A DNA stretch of 64,000 nucleotides, from assembly GCA_017861315.1 (NCBI GenBank), contig JAGFXP010000006.1:1-64000 (forward strand), given 5' to 3'. Each line of letters begins with the position of its first letter. Position 1 is the first letter of the stretch. Source of the DNA: Bacillota bacterium. Its GTDB lineage: Bacteria > Bacillota > Clostridia > Clostridiales > Clostridiaceae. Below the pieces are notes generated by a model, which was not told the DNA's origin, searched no databases, and was given only the letters and a program-made list of their open reading frames with translations. The position numbers were made by a program, and so were the translations under genes. Positions 54,323 to 63,482 of the stretch are shown here, one piece after another.

Positions 54323-55435
54323 CTATAATCGTATTAATTCATAGTCCATCCTGCCCAGGCCTATCTTTTCAGCATGCTCCAGGCCCGCTTTCCAGTCTGT
54401 GTTTGCGTGTATGTGACAGAACTTGTCTTTACCCTGATGATACTCCGTGTCCTCCAGAACCGATCCCTTCAGTGCCGCTGCCTCGTTTACCATGTCGACG
54501 CAGGCTTTGTCCAGCGCCACCGGATCAAAGGATGCAGCTATTCCGAGGTCCGGCACTATCGCCGTGTCGTTTGACTCCCAGCAGTCGCAGTTCGGGGAAA
54601 CATTCATAATGAAGCTTATGTGGAAATTAGGCTTGCCCTTAAGCACAGCGTATGCGTACTCTGCAATTTTCCTGTTTGTTATGTCTGCCGCTTCATCCCA
54701 TACGACCTGCGCCGCATTGAACTGGCATACAGCAACGCACTGCCCGCAGCCGACACATTTATCATAATCTATCTCAGCCTTCTTTTCACCGTCGAATACT
54801 ATTGCCTGTTGTGCGCAGGCAGAGATGCACTGTCCGCAGCCAACGCATCTTTTCTTTTTGATCTTAGGTTTTGATACGGAGTGCATCTCAAGCTTGCCTG
54901 CCTTTGAGCCGCAGCCCATGCCCAGGTTTTTAAGCGCCCCTCCGAAGCCTGTCATCTCGTGTCCCTTGAAATGGTTCATGGAAATTATCACGTCCGCCTC
55001 AGCCAGGGCTTTTCCGATTTTTGCCGTTTTACAGTATTCCTGGTTGATCTCTATCTCCTCATAGTCCGAACCCTTCAGGCCGTCAGCGATAAGCACATGG
55101 CAGCCCAGCGTCATGTAGTTATAGCCGTTCTCCATGGCAGCCTGCAGGTGGTCAAGCGCATTTGACCTTCTGCCGGAATAAAGCGTGCTTGCATCTGTCA
55201 TGAAAGGCTTCCCGCCATTTGCTTTTACGAGACCTGCCATTTTAGCCGCATAATTGGGCCTTATGAACGCAAGGTTTCCCGGCTCCCCAAAGTGTATCTT
55301 TATCGCAGTGTATTTATTGTTAAAATCCAGTTCCTCTATGCCTGCCTTTTTCACCAGGGCCTCCATCTTGCCCAGAAGGTTCATGCCCGGCTTTGTCCTG
55401 AGATCAGTAAAGTATACTTTCGATTTTTCCATCAT
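54323..55435 (-). CDS. DUF362 protein with 2[4Fe-4S] ferredoxin insert
   Basis: A 370 aa protein of the DUF362 family. The N-terminal region has KIHFGEPGNLAFIRPNYAAKM and a motif MNHFKGHEMTGFGGALKNLGMGCG (about 152-175). A ferredoxin insert (about 196-237) carries CVGCGQCISACAQQA and CVGCGQCVAVCQFNA, binding two [4Fe-4S] clusters. The family is common in anaerobes and its reaction is not established; a redox role is likely. It separates metG from tatD, which are direct neighbours in many Firmicutes, so it is an insertion in a conserved cluster. Confidence 0.9.
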   Translation of the reverse strand: MMEKSKVYFTDLRTKPGMNLLGKMEALVKKAGIEELDFNNKYTAIKIHFGEPGNLAFIRPNYAAKMAGLVKANGGKPFMTDASTLYSGRRSNALDHLQAAMENGYNYMTLGCHVLIADGLKGSDYEEIEINQEYCKTAKIGKALAEADVIISMNHFKGHEMTGFGGALKNLGMGCGSKAGKLEMHSVSKPKIKKKRCVGCGQCISACAQQAIVFDGEKKAEIDYDKCVGCGQCVAVCQFNAAQVVWDEAADITNRKIAEYAYAVLKGKPNFHISFIMNVSPNCDCWESNDTAIVPDLGIAASFDPVALDKACVDMVNEAAALKGSVLEDTEYHQGKDKFCHIHANTDWKAGLEHAEKIGLGRMDYELIRL

Positions 55436-55486
55436 ATCCCCACCTCGAAATCATTTCTATTATTATACCATAAAGCTTAGAAAACT

Positions 55487-55526
55487 CAAAAAGACGGCCT
55501 CCGGCGCTGTGCCGGAAGCCGTCTTT
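55487..55526 (-). terminator. Terminator after metG
   Basis: Long stem AAAGACGGC-TCCGGC / GCCGGA-GCCGTCTTT with one mismatch and a short loop, continuing into TTTTTGAG on the minus strand. Confidence 0.9.
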
Positions 55527-55534
55527 CAACCTGT

Positions 55535-57472
55535 TTATCTTACTACGCTTCCAGTAGGTATATCCCCCTGGATTTGCGGCAGCTCAAGTGCGCTGTCGTC
55601 GTCAGTGCAGGCTGCCAGAATCATTCCCTGTGACAGCTCTCCCTTGAGCTTCACTTCCTTAAGGTTTGCAACAAGTATTACCTTCTTGCCGATGAGGTCC
55701 TCAGGCTTGTAAAACTTGGCTATCCCCGAAACAATCTGCCTGGTCTCTCCGCCAAGGTCAGCCTTTATTTTCAGGAGCTTGCTTGAACCCTTTATCTTCT
55801 CGCATTCGAGAACTTTTACAATCCTCAGGTCTATCTTTTCGAAGTCCTCGATTGTTATCTCGGGCTTGATCTCCTTTAACTGGCTTTTCTGAGCTTCCTT
55901 AAGCTGCTCTTCCCTTATCCTGTTAAGCTCGTCTATTTTTGCATCGAAATCTATCCTCGGGAATATTATTCCGCCCTTGACAACCTTGCTTCCAGACCTT
56001 GTGGCACCGAATGCAAGGATGCTCTCCCAGCTTGTATCTTCAGCGTTTATCTGCTCGTTTATTTTTAAACTTGTACCAGGCAGGAACGAAGAAATGCATA
56101 CCGACACTATCCTGAGTGATTCAACAAGGTTGTAAAGCACTGTGCCTAGCCTTTCCTTCTTTGCATCGTCTTTTGCGAGTATCCACGGTGTTGTCTCATC
56201 TATATATTTGTTTGCTCTGCCGATCAAAGTCCATATCTGCTCAAGAGCGTCAGGGATCTTCAATTCGTTCATCAGCTTTTCGACCAGGACAGGTGTTTCC
56301 AGGGCAACCTTTATCAGTTCATCGTCGACCGCTTCCCTGGCTGTCGGTGCAGGTATAACGCTGTCGAAATATTTCTCGAGCATTGTCACTGTCCTTGAGA
56401 GGAGGTTTCCGAGGTCGTTTGCCAGATCCGAGTTTATCTTCTTTATGAATATCTCGTTGTTGAACAATCCATCCTGTCCGAATGGGATTTCCCTCAGAAG
56501 GTAGTACCTTACAGGATCTGTGCCGAAATGTCCGACCAGCTCGACAGGATCGACTACGTTGCCTTTTGACTTGGACATTTTGCCTCCGTCAACCAGCAGC
56601 CATCCATGCCCAAACACCTGTTTAGGAAGGGGAACATCCAGGGCCATGAGCATGATTGGCCAGTATATGGTGTGAAACCTCAGGATATCCTTACCCACAA
56701 TGTGCACATCGGCAGGCCAGTACTTTTTGAAAAGATCGTCATTTTTGCCTTCGTATCCAAGAGCCGTGATGTAGTTGGCCAGAGCGTCAATCCAGACGTA
56801 TATGACGTGCTTATCATCGAAGCTAACCGGAATACCCCAATCAAAGGAGGTCCTGGACACGCACAGGTCCTGAAGTCCAGGCAGAAGGAAGTTGTTCATC
56901 ATCTCATTCTTTCTTGACTCAGGCTGTATGAACTCAGGGTGGGTTTCTATATACTCGATCAACCTTGGCGCGTATTTGGACATCTTGAAGAAGTATGCTT
57001 CCTCGCTGGTTTTTTCGACAGGCCTGCCGCAGTCAGGGCATTTGCCGTCAACGAGTTGGGTTTCGGTCCAGAATGACTCGCACGGTGTGCAGTACCAGCC
57101 TTCATATGCTCCCTTGTAAACATCCCCGTTGTCGTAAAATCTTTTAAATATCTTCTGAACCGCCTCTACATGATAGTCATCTGTTGTCCTGATGAACTTG
57201 TCGTAGCTGATATCCATCATTTCCCAAAGCTTCTTTATTCCTTCTACCATCGGATCCACATATTCGATTGGTTTGAGTCCCTTTCCTTCGGCAATCCTTT
57301 GGATTTTCTGGCCGTGCTCGTCGGTTCCCGTGAGAAACATTACATCGTATCCTGTAAGCCTCTTAAACCTGGCGATAGCATCCGAAGCCACCGTTGTGTA
57401 GGTGTTCCCTATGTGCAGTTTTGCCGACGGATAATAGATCGGTGTAGTTAGATAGTATGTTCCCTTTGTCAT
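55535..57472 (-). CDS. metG: Methionyl-tRNA synthetase
   Basis: Class I synthetase charging tRNA-Met, 645 aa. The motifs are YYPSAKLHIGNTYT (HIGH), the zinc-binding YCTPCESFW with [21 protein letters not shown] (KMSKS) and a C-terminal tRNA-binding OB-fold domain from about residue 540 (IDLRIVKVLECEKIKGSSKLLKI, GGETRQIVSGIAKFY). AGGAGG precedes the ATG. The gene is under a methionine-specific T-box. Confidence 0.98.
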   Translation of the reverse strand: MTKGTYYLTTPIYYPSAKLHIGNTYTTVASDAIARFKRLTGYDVMFLTGTDEHGQKIQRIAEGKGLKPIEYVDPMVEGIKKLWEMMDISYDKFIRTTDDYHVEAVQKIFKRFYDNGDVYKGAYEGWYCTPCESFWTETQLVDGKCPDCGRPVEKTSEEAYFFKMSKYAPRLIEYIETHPEFIQPESRKNEMMNNFLLPGLQDLCVSRTSFDWGIPVSFDDKHVIYVWIDALANYITALGYEGKNDDLFKKYWPADVHIVGKDILRFHTIYWPIMLMALDVPLPKQVFGHGWLLVDGGKMSKSKGNVVDPVELVGHFGTDPVRYYLLREIPFGQDGLFNNEIFIKKINSDLANDLGNLLSRTVTMLEKYFDSVIPAPTAREAVDDELIKVALETPVLVEKLMNELKIPDALEQIWTLIGRANKYIDETTPWILAKDDAKKERLGTVLYNLVESLRIVSVCISSFLPGTSLKINEQINAEDTSWESILAFGATRSGSKVVKGGIIFPRIDFDAKIDELNRIREEQLKEAQKSQLKEIKPEITIEDFEKIDLRIVKVLECEKIKGSSKLLKIKADLGGETRQIVSGIAKFYKPEDLIGKKVILVANLKEVKLKGELSQGMILAACTDDDSALELPQIQGDIPTGSVVR

Positions 57473-57481
57473 TTTTCATTC

Positions 57482-57770
57482 CTCCTAAAATACATAAATA
57501 TAGTCAAAAAAGCCTCTATATGAATTTCTCCATATAGAGGCGAATCACCGCTGTACCACTCTATTTCGTTTTTATCTCGCAATAAAAACCTCAACAGGTG
57601 ACTCAAGCCCGCGCTTACCATCACCCTGCATTTTAACGGCTGCACCCGTGTCATGCTAAATATTCGCACAACCTGCTCCGGAGCCATGTTCATGAATTTC
57701 ATCTCCGCCGGCTCTCACCAAACCCGGCTCTCTTATGCTCGAATCCGTCCACTACTCTTTCCTTCTTTGC
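57482..57770 (-). promoter_or_regulatory. T-box leader of metG (methionine-specific)
   Basis: The minus strand has the T-box core AGAGTGGTACAGCGG, followed by a terminator stem GCCTCTATATG / CATATAGAGGC and a T-run. Upstream in Stem I is the specifier loop GAAC-ATG-GCT, with ATG at 57685-57687 specifying Met. The layout parallels the ileS leader. Confidence 0.92.
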
Positions 57771-57875
57771 ATTTACAAATATAATATTACTTAAACAAAA
57801 TTCTGTCAACGTTTATTTGTCTATCTCACAATAATAAAGTAACATATTACTATGCACTTCAACGGAGGATTTATT

Positions 57876-59240
57876 ATGTTCTATAATGCAAAAACGGTAA
57901 AACACACTGTTTCAATAGCTCTTCCCGCAGTTGGAGAGATGGTTCTGTACATGATGCTCTGGGTGTTCGACACCATGATGGTCGGCATCTACGGGGGCAA
58001 CAAGGCGGTAAGCACGGTGGGCATCTGCTCCGAGGTGCTCTACATCACTCTCAACATATTCATAATTGCAGGCGTATCGGTAAGCATAGTCTCTCTGGTG
58101 GCCAGAAGCATCGGATCAAGGAAGGTCAAATACGCGGAGGAGTATGCCACTTTGGGACTGGCGGCAGGCACGCTGCTCTCTCTTGCACTCTTCCTGACAA
58201 TCTATTCATTCTCAGGCGGGATACTGCGGCTTGCCGGCGCAGACGAGGATCTAATCCGCTACGGTATAATATACCTCAGAACAGCATCGGTTGGCATGTT
58301 CTTCTATATGATAATGTGCGTTCTGAACGGCATACTCAGGGGATACGGCAATACAAAAACTCCCCTTTTGGCATCCGTGATAGTCAATATCGTAAACCTT
58401 GCGCTTGACTGGATCCTCATCTTCGGCCGCTTCGGCTTTCCGGAACTCGGCATTAAGGGTGCAGCTATAGCTACATCGTTTGCACAGATTATGGGCTTCT
58501 TTTTTATCGTCTCCTATGTATGGAGAAAATCCGAAGTCAAGCCGCGCGCAAGGTACCTCCTGCATTTCAATCCCGACAGGCTTAAGGTCCTGGTCAGGCT
58601 TTCCATCCCCTCGGGACTTCAGGAAGGAGCTGTGGGCGGTTCCAGGCTTGTCAGCGCCTTCATGATAATGCACCTGGGGACCGTCTCCTTTGCAGCCAAC
58701 CAGATAGCGACGACACTGGAATCGGTCTCCTTCATGCCCGGTTGGGGTTTCGCCATTGCGGCCACAACCCTTGTCGGCCTCAAGGTCGGAGAAGATGATA
58801 TGAGCAAGGCGAAGGAGTATGCATTCACCTGCGCAGCGCTGGGCACGGGACTCATGACTCTGTGCTCACTCCTGTTCCTGTTTTTTCCGCATTCGCTGGT
58901 CAGCCTGTTTATAAGCCAGAGCGAAGCCCAGGTAATTTCCCTGGGTGCGGTGTGCCTTATGGTCGCCGCCGTGGAGCAGCCTTTCATGGCTGTGGCGATG
59001 ATACTGGGCGGAGCCCTGAAGGGTTCAGGCGACACAAGGACACCTTTCCTGGTTTCGCTAGTTTCCGGCTGGGGCATAAGGATACCGCTGGCTTATTACG
59101 CCATCTTCCACTTGAAGCTGCCCGTCACGTACATCTGGTGGATAACCGCTTTTCAGTGGATTTTCGAGGCCGCCGCTATCATGCTGCTTTTTAACCGCAG
59201 CATGAAAAAATACGCTATTGCAAATAAAATTGAACAGTGA
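57876..59240 (+). CDS. MATE family efflux transporter
   Basis: A 454 aa integral membrane protein with twelve predicted helices in two related halves, belonging to the multidrug and toxin extrusion family (Na+- or H+-coupled). Conserved segments include MLWVFDTMMVGIYGG, LNGILRGYGNTKTPLLASVIVNIVNLALDWILIFG (about 150-185) and LGGALKGSGDTRTPFLVSL in the second half. Substrate unknown. The ATG is 7 nt after GGAGG; an ATG eight codons upstream was rejected. It leads a plus-strand group ending at rluF. Confidence 0.94.
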   Translation: MFYNAKTVKHTVSIALPAVGEMVLYMMLWVFDTMMVGIYGGNKAVSTVGICSEVLYITLNIFIIAGVSVSIVSLVARSIGSRKVKYAEEYATLGLAAGTLLSLALFLTIYSFSGGILRLAGADEDLIRYGIIYLRTASVGMFFYMIMCVLNGILRGYGNTKTPLLASVIVNIVNLALDWILIFGRFGFPELGIKGAAIATSFAQIMGFFFIVSYVWRKSEVKPRARYLLHFNPDRLKVLVRLSIPSGLQEGAVGGSRLVSAFMIMHLGTVSFAANQIATTLESVSFMPGWGFAIAATTLVGLKVGEDDMSKAKEYAFTCAALGTGLMTLCSLLFLFFPHSLVSLFISQSEAQVISLGAVCLMVAAVEQPFMAVAMILGGALKGSGDTRTPFLVSLVSGWGIRIPLAYYAIFHLKLPVTYIWWITAFQWIFEAAAIMLLFNRSMKKYAIANKIEQ

Positions 59241-59280
59241 TACCATAGATGCTGGAATAAAAATATTCGGGAGGACAAGG

Positions 59281-59523
59281 ATGACCATAAGGGAAATAAT
59301 GCAGTACATCGAGAGTGAGTATTCTGTGATAAATGACACGCATTGTGAAATATGCGGAGGAAATTTCTTTGCAGAAGAATTGACAATAGACATCGTTGAC
59401 GGCGTACCCTATGACGTATGCGACTGCGTATGCAGCAGCTGCGGAAGCACGAAGACATTTGAATTCTTCGCACCGTTTTTCGACAAGAATACAATGGATA
59501 ACATTAAAAAAAATCTTAATTAA
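59281..59523 (+). CDS. Small hypothetical protein with two CxxC-type knuckles
   Basis: An 80 aa protein. Two cysteine pairs, HCEICGGNF and VCSSCGSTKTF, plausibly bind one zinc ion in a rubredoxin-like or zinc-ribbon fold. The remainder is helical at the N-terminus (MTIREIMQYIESEYSV). I do not recognise a characterised family. The ATG lies just after GGGAGG, and longer upstream reading was rejected because it would overlap the MATE gene. Probably co-transcribed with the next two genes. Confidence 0.78.
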   Translation: MTIREIMQYIESEYSVINDTHCEICGGNFFAEELTIDIVDGVPYDVCDCVCSSCGSTKTFEFFAPFFDKNTMDNIKKNLN

Positions 59524-59535
59524 AGGAGTTTTTTT

Positions 59536-59724
59536 ATGAAGGAAATAAATCTCATAGCAGCCCAGAAGGACATAGAAGACGCTCTATCAGCCATAGAGAC
59601 AATGGAGGAAATCCTTAAGAACGAAACACCATCAAAGGATTCAATAAAAGAGAAATTCGTTTTTCTGTCGGGAAAGGTCCAGCAGCTAGAGAACATATTG
59701 AAAGAAGAAGGCATCCTGGATTAA
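59536..59724 (+). CDS. Small hypothetical coiled-coil protein
   Basis: A 62 aa acidic/basic helical protein (IAAQKDIEDALSAIETMEEI, FVFLSGKVQQLENILKEEG) with heptad-like hydrophobic spacing and no recognised domain. A clear AAGGAG lies 7 nt before the ATG. It is 12 bp downstream of the zinc-knuckle gene and 65 bp upstream of rluF, which supports a real gene. Confidence 0.7.
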   Translation: MKEINLIAAQKDIEDALSAIETMEEILKNETPSKDSIKEKFVFLSGKVQQLENILKEEGILD

Positions 59725-59789
59725 ACCCGGGCTGCCTCTTTTATTAATCAAATTCACTCAGCAAATCAGCATCGAAAGGAGCAGTCCAC

Positions 59790-60557
59790 TTGAGCAAGAA
59801 CAATATCATCAAACACACTGACGAAAAAGACGAAGTGAGGATAAATAAATATTTGAGCGACAAGGGCCTCTGCTCCAGGCGCGAGGCCGACAGGCTCATA
59901 GCACAGGGAAGAGTCAGGATCAACGGAAAGGCGGCCGAGATGGGCTCCAGGGTCGGCAGCGGCGACACGGTCTTTCTGGACAACAAACAGGTTTCTGCCG
60001 CGCCGGAATCCAGGGTATACATGGCCTTCAATAAGCCTGTGGGCATAACCTGCACCACGGACAGGACTATTCGCGGCAATATTGTGGACTATATAAATTA
60101 TCCACAGAGGATTTTTCACGTCGGCAGGCTCGACAAGGATTCTGAGGGCCTGATCCTTATGACAAACGACGGGGACATAGTTAACAAGATCCTCAGGGCT
60201 TCAAACAACCACGAAAAAGAATATATAGTGACTGTGGACAATCCTGTGACCGGCGATTTCCTTAAGAATATGTCTTCGGGGGTACCTATCCTGGACACTG
60301 TTACGAAACCATGCACTGTGGATAGAATAAGCAAGCACGTTTTCAGAATAATACTGACGCAGGGCCTGAACCGCCAGATCCGCAGAATGTGCGCATTCCT
60401 GGGCTATAAGGTTGTAAAGCTCAAAAGGATCAGGATAATGAACATAAACCTTGGCGACCTTCCTTCCGGCAAGTGGCGGTACCTCACAGAAAGCGAGCTC
60501 AGCACGCTCAATTCCCTCATATCCACATCTTCAAAAACTCACGATGCCTCTAATTAG
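59790..60557 (+). CDS. rluF: 23S rRNA pseudouridine synthase, RluF-like (RsuA family)
   Basis: A 255 aa pseudouridine synthase. The N-terminal S4 RNA-binding domain (residues 16-65) has INKYLSDKGLCSRREADRLIAQGRV; the catalytic aspartate is in FHVGRLDKDSEGLILMTNDGD, and LTQGLNRQIRRMCAFLGYKV is the family C-terminal motif. Similarity favours RluF, which modifies U2604 of 23S rRNA, but RsuA/RluB relatives are close. The start is TTG, 8 nt after GGAG. Its stop codon lies in the loop of the terminator. Confidence 0.92.
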   Translation: MSKNNIIKHTDEKDEVRINKYLSDKGLCSRREADRLIAQGRVRINGKAAEMGSRVGSGDTVFLDNKQVSAAPESRVYMAFNKPVGITCTTDRTIRGNIVDYINYPQRIFHVGRLDKDSEGLILMTNDGDIVNKILRASNNHEKEYIVTVDNPVTGDFLKNMSSGVPILDTVTKPCTVDRISKHVFRIILTQGLNRQIRRMCAFLGYKVVKLKRIRIMNINLGDLPSGKWRYLTESELSTLNSLISTSSKTHDASN

Positions 60558-60569
60558 GGCATCTTTTTT
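60543..60569 (+). terminator. Terminator overlapping the end of rluF
   Basis: Stem GATGCC/GGCATC enclosing the TAG stop of rluF, followed by TTTTTTA on the plus strand. Confidence 0.85.
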
Positions 60570-60888
60570 ATTTTCCATTTCAGGCTGTGTATAAGTTGTT
60601 AGCTTTAGGGTATAATTGCAGACAACAGCCTCATAACAGTTTCTAAATAATCATCATTATTAATAAGACCCTTAGTTACCAACATTATCCACAGCTTTCC
60701 TGTTGGCAACTTGTGAAATCAATGTTAATTTCATAAGTTTACATGAAAAATGCATCCTTTTCCACTCACTTTTTTGAATTTTTGCATTATGTTATTTAAT
60801 TTTGTGCACACTGTCCACAGAATTGTTAATAACATGTGCATAACCTTCGGATATCTAGTATAATAGTAGCGAGATGGAGGTTGATAAC
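60570..60888. other. AT-rich intergenic region with DnaA-box-like sites
   Basis: About 320 bp without a gene. It contains one exact DnaA box TTATCCACA (60685-60693) and near matches TGTGTATAA (60586-60594), CTGTCCACA (60811-60819) and TGTGCATAA (60835-60843) in AT-rich DNA, then the ispF promoter. Whether DnaA binds here is unknown. Confidence 0.5.
60859..60864 (+). promoter_or_regulatory. -10 element of the ispF promoter
   Basis: Perfect TATAAT 24 bp upstream of the ispF start. No good -35 is seen; a DnaA-box-like TGTGCATAA occupies that position. Confidence 0.5.
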
Positions 60889-61362
60889 ATGAGAATAGGT
60901 ATAGGTTACGATGTTCATAAACTTGTTGAGGACAGGGCTTTAATACTGGGAGGCGAGAATATCCCCTACGAAAGAGGGCTGCTCGGCCATTCCGATGCGG
61001 ATGTTCTCATACACGCCATCATGGACGCACTGCTCGGCGCTGCGGCCCTGGGCGACATAGGCAAGCACTTCCCCGACAGCGACAAGAGGTATTCAGGCAT
61101 TTCCAGCATTCTCCTTCTTAAGAACGTTGGCGGGCTCCTTGAGTCAAAGAACTACAGGGTAGTTAACATCGACTCTGTCATAATTGCCCAGAAACCTAAG
61201 ATGGCGCCTTTCATCCAGCAGATGAGGCTCAATATTGCAGAAGCGCTGAATCTCGAAGTTGACCAGGTATCTGTGAAAGCTACCACAGAGGAAGGCCTGG
61301 GATTTACAGGACGCTCCGAGGGCATTTCTTCACAGAGCGTATGTCTCCTGGAAAAGATATAA
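60889..61362 (+). CDS. ispF: 2-C-methyl-D-erythritol 2,4-cyclodiphosphate synthase
   Basis: MEP-pathway enzyme of 157 aa. Metal ligands are in GYDVHKL and [32 protein letters not shown] (residues about 33-64), and the C-terminal [15 protein letters not shown] block appears as [20 protein letters not shown] lies 8 nt before the ATG; an ATG five codons earlier overlaps that site. It forms a single-gene unit convergent with argF. Confidence 0.97.
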   Translation: MRIGIGYDVHKLVEDRALILGGENIPYERGLLGHSDADVLIHAIMDALLGAAALGDIGKHFPDSDKRYSGISSILLLKNVGGLLESKNYRVVNIDSVIIAQKPKMAPFIQQMRLNIAEALNLEVDQVSVKATTEEGLGFTGRSEGISSQSVCLLEKI

Positions 61363-61370
61363 TAAAAACC

Positions 61371-61418
61371 AAACCCGCAAACATTTTATTTGCAATGTTT
61401 GCGGGTTTCTCTTTTTCT
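61371..61418. terminator. Bidirectional terminator between ispF and argF
   Basis: Perfect 15-bp stem AAACCCGCAAACATT and its complement with an 8-nt loop. CTCTTTTT follows on the plus strand and GGTTTTTATT on the minus strand. Confidence 0.9.
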
Positions 61419-62420
61419 CTATTCCTGTCCCAGCGTTGCCACCATTACAGCCTTTATTGTGTGAAGCCTGTTCTCAGCCTCATCGAAAACGGTTGAGTAT
61501 TTGCTTTCGAAAACCTCATCCGTAACCTCTATGCCGTCCAGACCGAATCTCTCGAATATGTCCTTTCCTACCTTGGTATTTGTATCGTGGAACGCAGGCA
61601 GGCAGTGGCAGAACAGCACATTCTCGTTCTTGGTGGCTTCAATCATCGACATATTGACCTGGTATGGAAGGAATTGCTTTATTCTGCTCTCCCAGGCCTC
61701 GTAAGGATCACCCATGGTTACCCATACGCCTGTGTATATAACATCCAATCCAAGAACGCCTTCTTTGACATCGTCAGTCAGCTTGATTGTCGCTCCCGTC
61801 TCCTTAGCAACAGCTTTGCATTTTTCCAGCAGATCGCCATCAGGGAAAAACTCCTTTGGTCCGACAAGCGTGAAATCCATGCCCATCTTCACAGCACCGA
61901 TCATCATTGCGTTTGACATGTTGCTCTTGCCGCTTCCTATATATGCGAATTTGATTTCGTTAAGAGGCTTGTCTGTGTGCTCCATTATTGTAAGGAAGTT
62001 TGCCAGAACCTGCGTTGGATGATCGTAATCGGTAAGTCCGTTCCATACGGGCACTCCGGCATATTTTGCCAAATCCTCTACAGTCTCCTGGTCGAATCCC
62101 CTGTATTCAATAGCGTCATACATCCTCCCCAAAACTCTCGCAGTGTCCTTAACAGTCTCCTTTTTATTCAACTGGCTGCCAGTGGGTCCAAGATATGTCG
62201 TATGCGCACCCTGGTCATATGCTCCTACTTCGAAGGCACATCTTGTCCTGGTGGAATCCTTCTCGAATATCAATGCAATATTTTTGCCCTTCATGGTCTG
62301 CTTCTCTGTCCCCGCTTTTTTGTCCTTCTTCAATTTAGCCGCGAGATCGATATAGTATTTGATCTCCTCAGGTGTGAAATCAAGCAAGGTCAAGAAACTT
62401 CTATTTTTCAAACTCTCCAT
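61419..62420 (-). CDS. argF: Ornithine carbamoyltransferase
   Basis: Interconverts ornithine plus carbamoyl phosphate and citrulline. The 333 aa contain the carbamoyl-phosphate loop [27 protein letters not shown], the ornithine-side [10 protein letters not shown] and the C-terminal [12 protein letters not shown]. It may be biosynthetic (argF) or catabolic (arcB); no arcA or arcC is adjacent. In Stickland fermenters ornithine can feed proline, which would link it to the prd genes; that link is inference. The ATG is 8 nt after GAGGAGG, and an upstream ATG 16 codons earlier was rejected. Two ARG-box-like repeats lie upstream. Confidence 0.94.
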   Translation of the reverse strand: MESLKNRSFLTLLDFTPEEIKYYIDLAAKLKKDKKAGTEKQTMKGKNIALIFEKDSTRTRCAFEVGAYDQGAHTTYLGPTGSQLNKKETVKDTARVLGRMYDAIEYRGFDQETVEDLAKYAGVPVWNGLTDYDHPTQVLANFLTIMEHTDKPLNEIKFAYIGSGKSNMSNAMMIGAVKMGMDFTLVGPKEFFPDGDLLEKCKAVAKETGATIKLTDDVKEGVLGLDVIYTGVWVTMGDPYEAWESRIKQFLPYQVNMSMIEATKNENVLFCHCLPAFHDTNTKVGKDIFERFGLDGIEVTDEVFESKYSTVFDEAENRLHTIKAVMVATLGQE

Positions 62421-62468
62421 AATAACTGCCTCCTCAGCGCATAGTGTATATCCAAATTTCATTTGCAT

Positions 62469-62502
62469 TTATATTTATACTAGAAAATGAATATTTATAC
62501 TA
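62469..62502. promoter_or_regulatory. Tandem ARG-box-like operators upstream of argF
   Basis: The 12-bp sequence ATATTTATACTA occurs twice, 20 bp apart (start to start). The distal copy forms AATGAATATTTATACTA, a fair match to the ArgR/AhrC box TNTGAATWWWWATTCANW. Two boxes about two helical turns apart is the usual ArgR arrangement. No argR gene is in the window. Confidence 0.45.
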
Positions 62503-62561
62503 TTTATTATAATACACTCTGAGAAATATGCAACCCCTTTTTTTGCTTCAGGTTAAAAATT

Positions 62562-63167
62562 CTAAATATTTTTGCTTTCGCATTCATAATCCTGTATTAT
62601 CTGCTGTACAACCTTTTTGATCGCGCTGGCCTCACAAATAAGCTCCATGACCGTGAGGAACACCTGTATCCTCTTCCTGTCCCCAGGGTCAAGGCCCAGC
62701 TCGTCTACGATGTTTACAAGCTTGTCCCTGTCAAAGGGCCTCTTTGCCAGGAAATCCTCTATGCTGTCCTTGTGGATATCCGAGAATATCTTATACGCCT
62801 TTTCCCAGGAAATAATGTCGTCAGTCCCGTCGTTGATTTTGTTGAACGCCAGGGCAAACACCTTTTTTATCTCCTCCGTTGTAAGTATTGGCCTCATGTA
62901 GCTCAAAAGGACAAGCTGTACAAGGTGCAGCTTCGTATATCCCCTTTTCTTTCCGTCCTCAGGCTTTGAAATGACCTCGCTCTTAATATAATTCTGCACT
63001 ATGTTGTTTGTATATTTTTCGCCCTCGAATTTGTCATTGAGATAGTCGATCACCTGCGAAATGAACAGGTCGTACTTCGGCAGCTCTTCATAAGGCACTA
63101 TATTATTTCTTGATATCCGGTCTGTTAATTCAGATATCTTGTCGATCCCTTGTTTTTCATCATCCAT
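62562..63167 (-). CDS. DUF1836 domain protein
   Basis: A 201 aa cytoplasmic protein. The central part (about 20-125) matches the DUF1836 family, with FISQVIDYLNDKFEG, TNNIVQNYIKSEVISKPEDGKKRGYTKLHLVQL and PILTTEEIKKVFALAF, and resembles a MerR-like helical DNA-binding fold. Function is not established. The start is ATG, 6 nt after GAGGTG, with a TATAAT about 20 bp further upstream. It is monocistronic. Confidence 0.85.
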   Translation of the reverse strand: MDDEKQGIDKISELTDRISRNNIVPYEELPKYDLFISQVIDYLNDKFEGEKYTNNIVQNYIKSEVISKPEDGKKRGYTKLHLVQLVLLSYMRPILTTEEIKKVFALAFNKINDGTDDIISWEKAYKIFSDIHKDSIEDFLAKRPFDRDKLVNIVDELGLDPGDRKRIQVFLTVMELICEASAIKKVVQQIIQDYECESKNI

Positions 63168-63482
63168 TGATATCACCTCAAGTATATTATAGGGTATCCC
63201 AAAACTCATTACAAGTTATCGCGAATCAAATAATTGAAAATACACAACTTAATCCACAAGATTCTGATTTTTATTCACAATTTCTGTGGATAACATGCTT
63301 TTTTTCGACAGCGCCGGTTTTTTTGACATTTAATTCCTTTTTTATTCAAAGCAGGATTCAAAATTATGACATTCATAATTTTTTTACCTAAAATTTGCAA
63401 ATTCAATGCCGTGCGCCTTCAAAGCCTTGATTTTCCTCATCTTGTGTGGTATTGTAGAAATTTACTTTTTGGATAAATAATG

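Noticed and set aside
57469..57702. A 77-codon minus-strand frame upstream of metG
   Set aside because: It lies wholly within the T-box leader, whose core, specifier and terminator explain the sequence.
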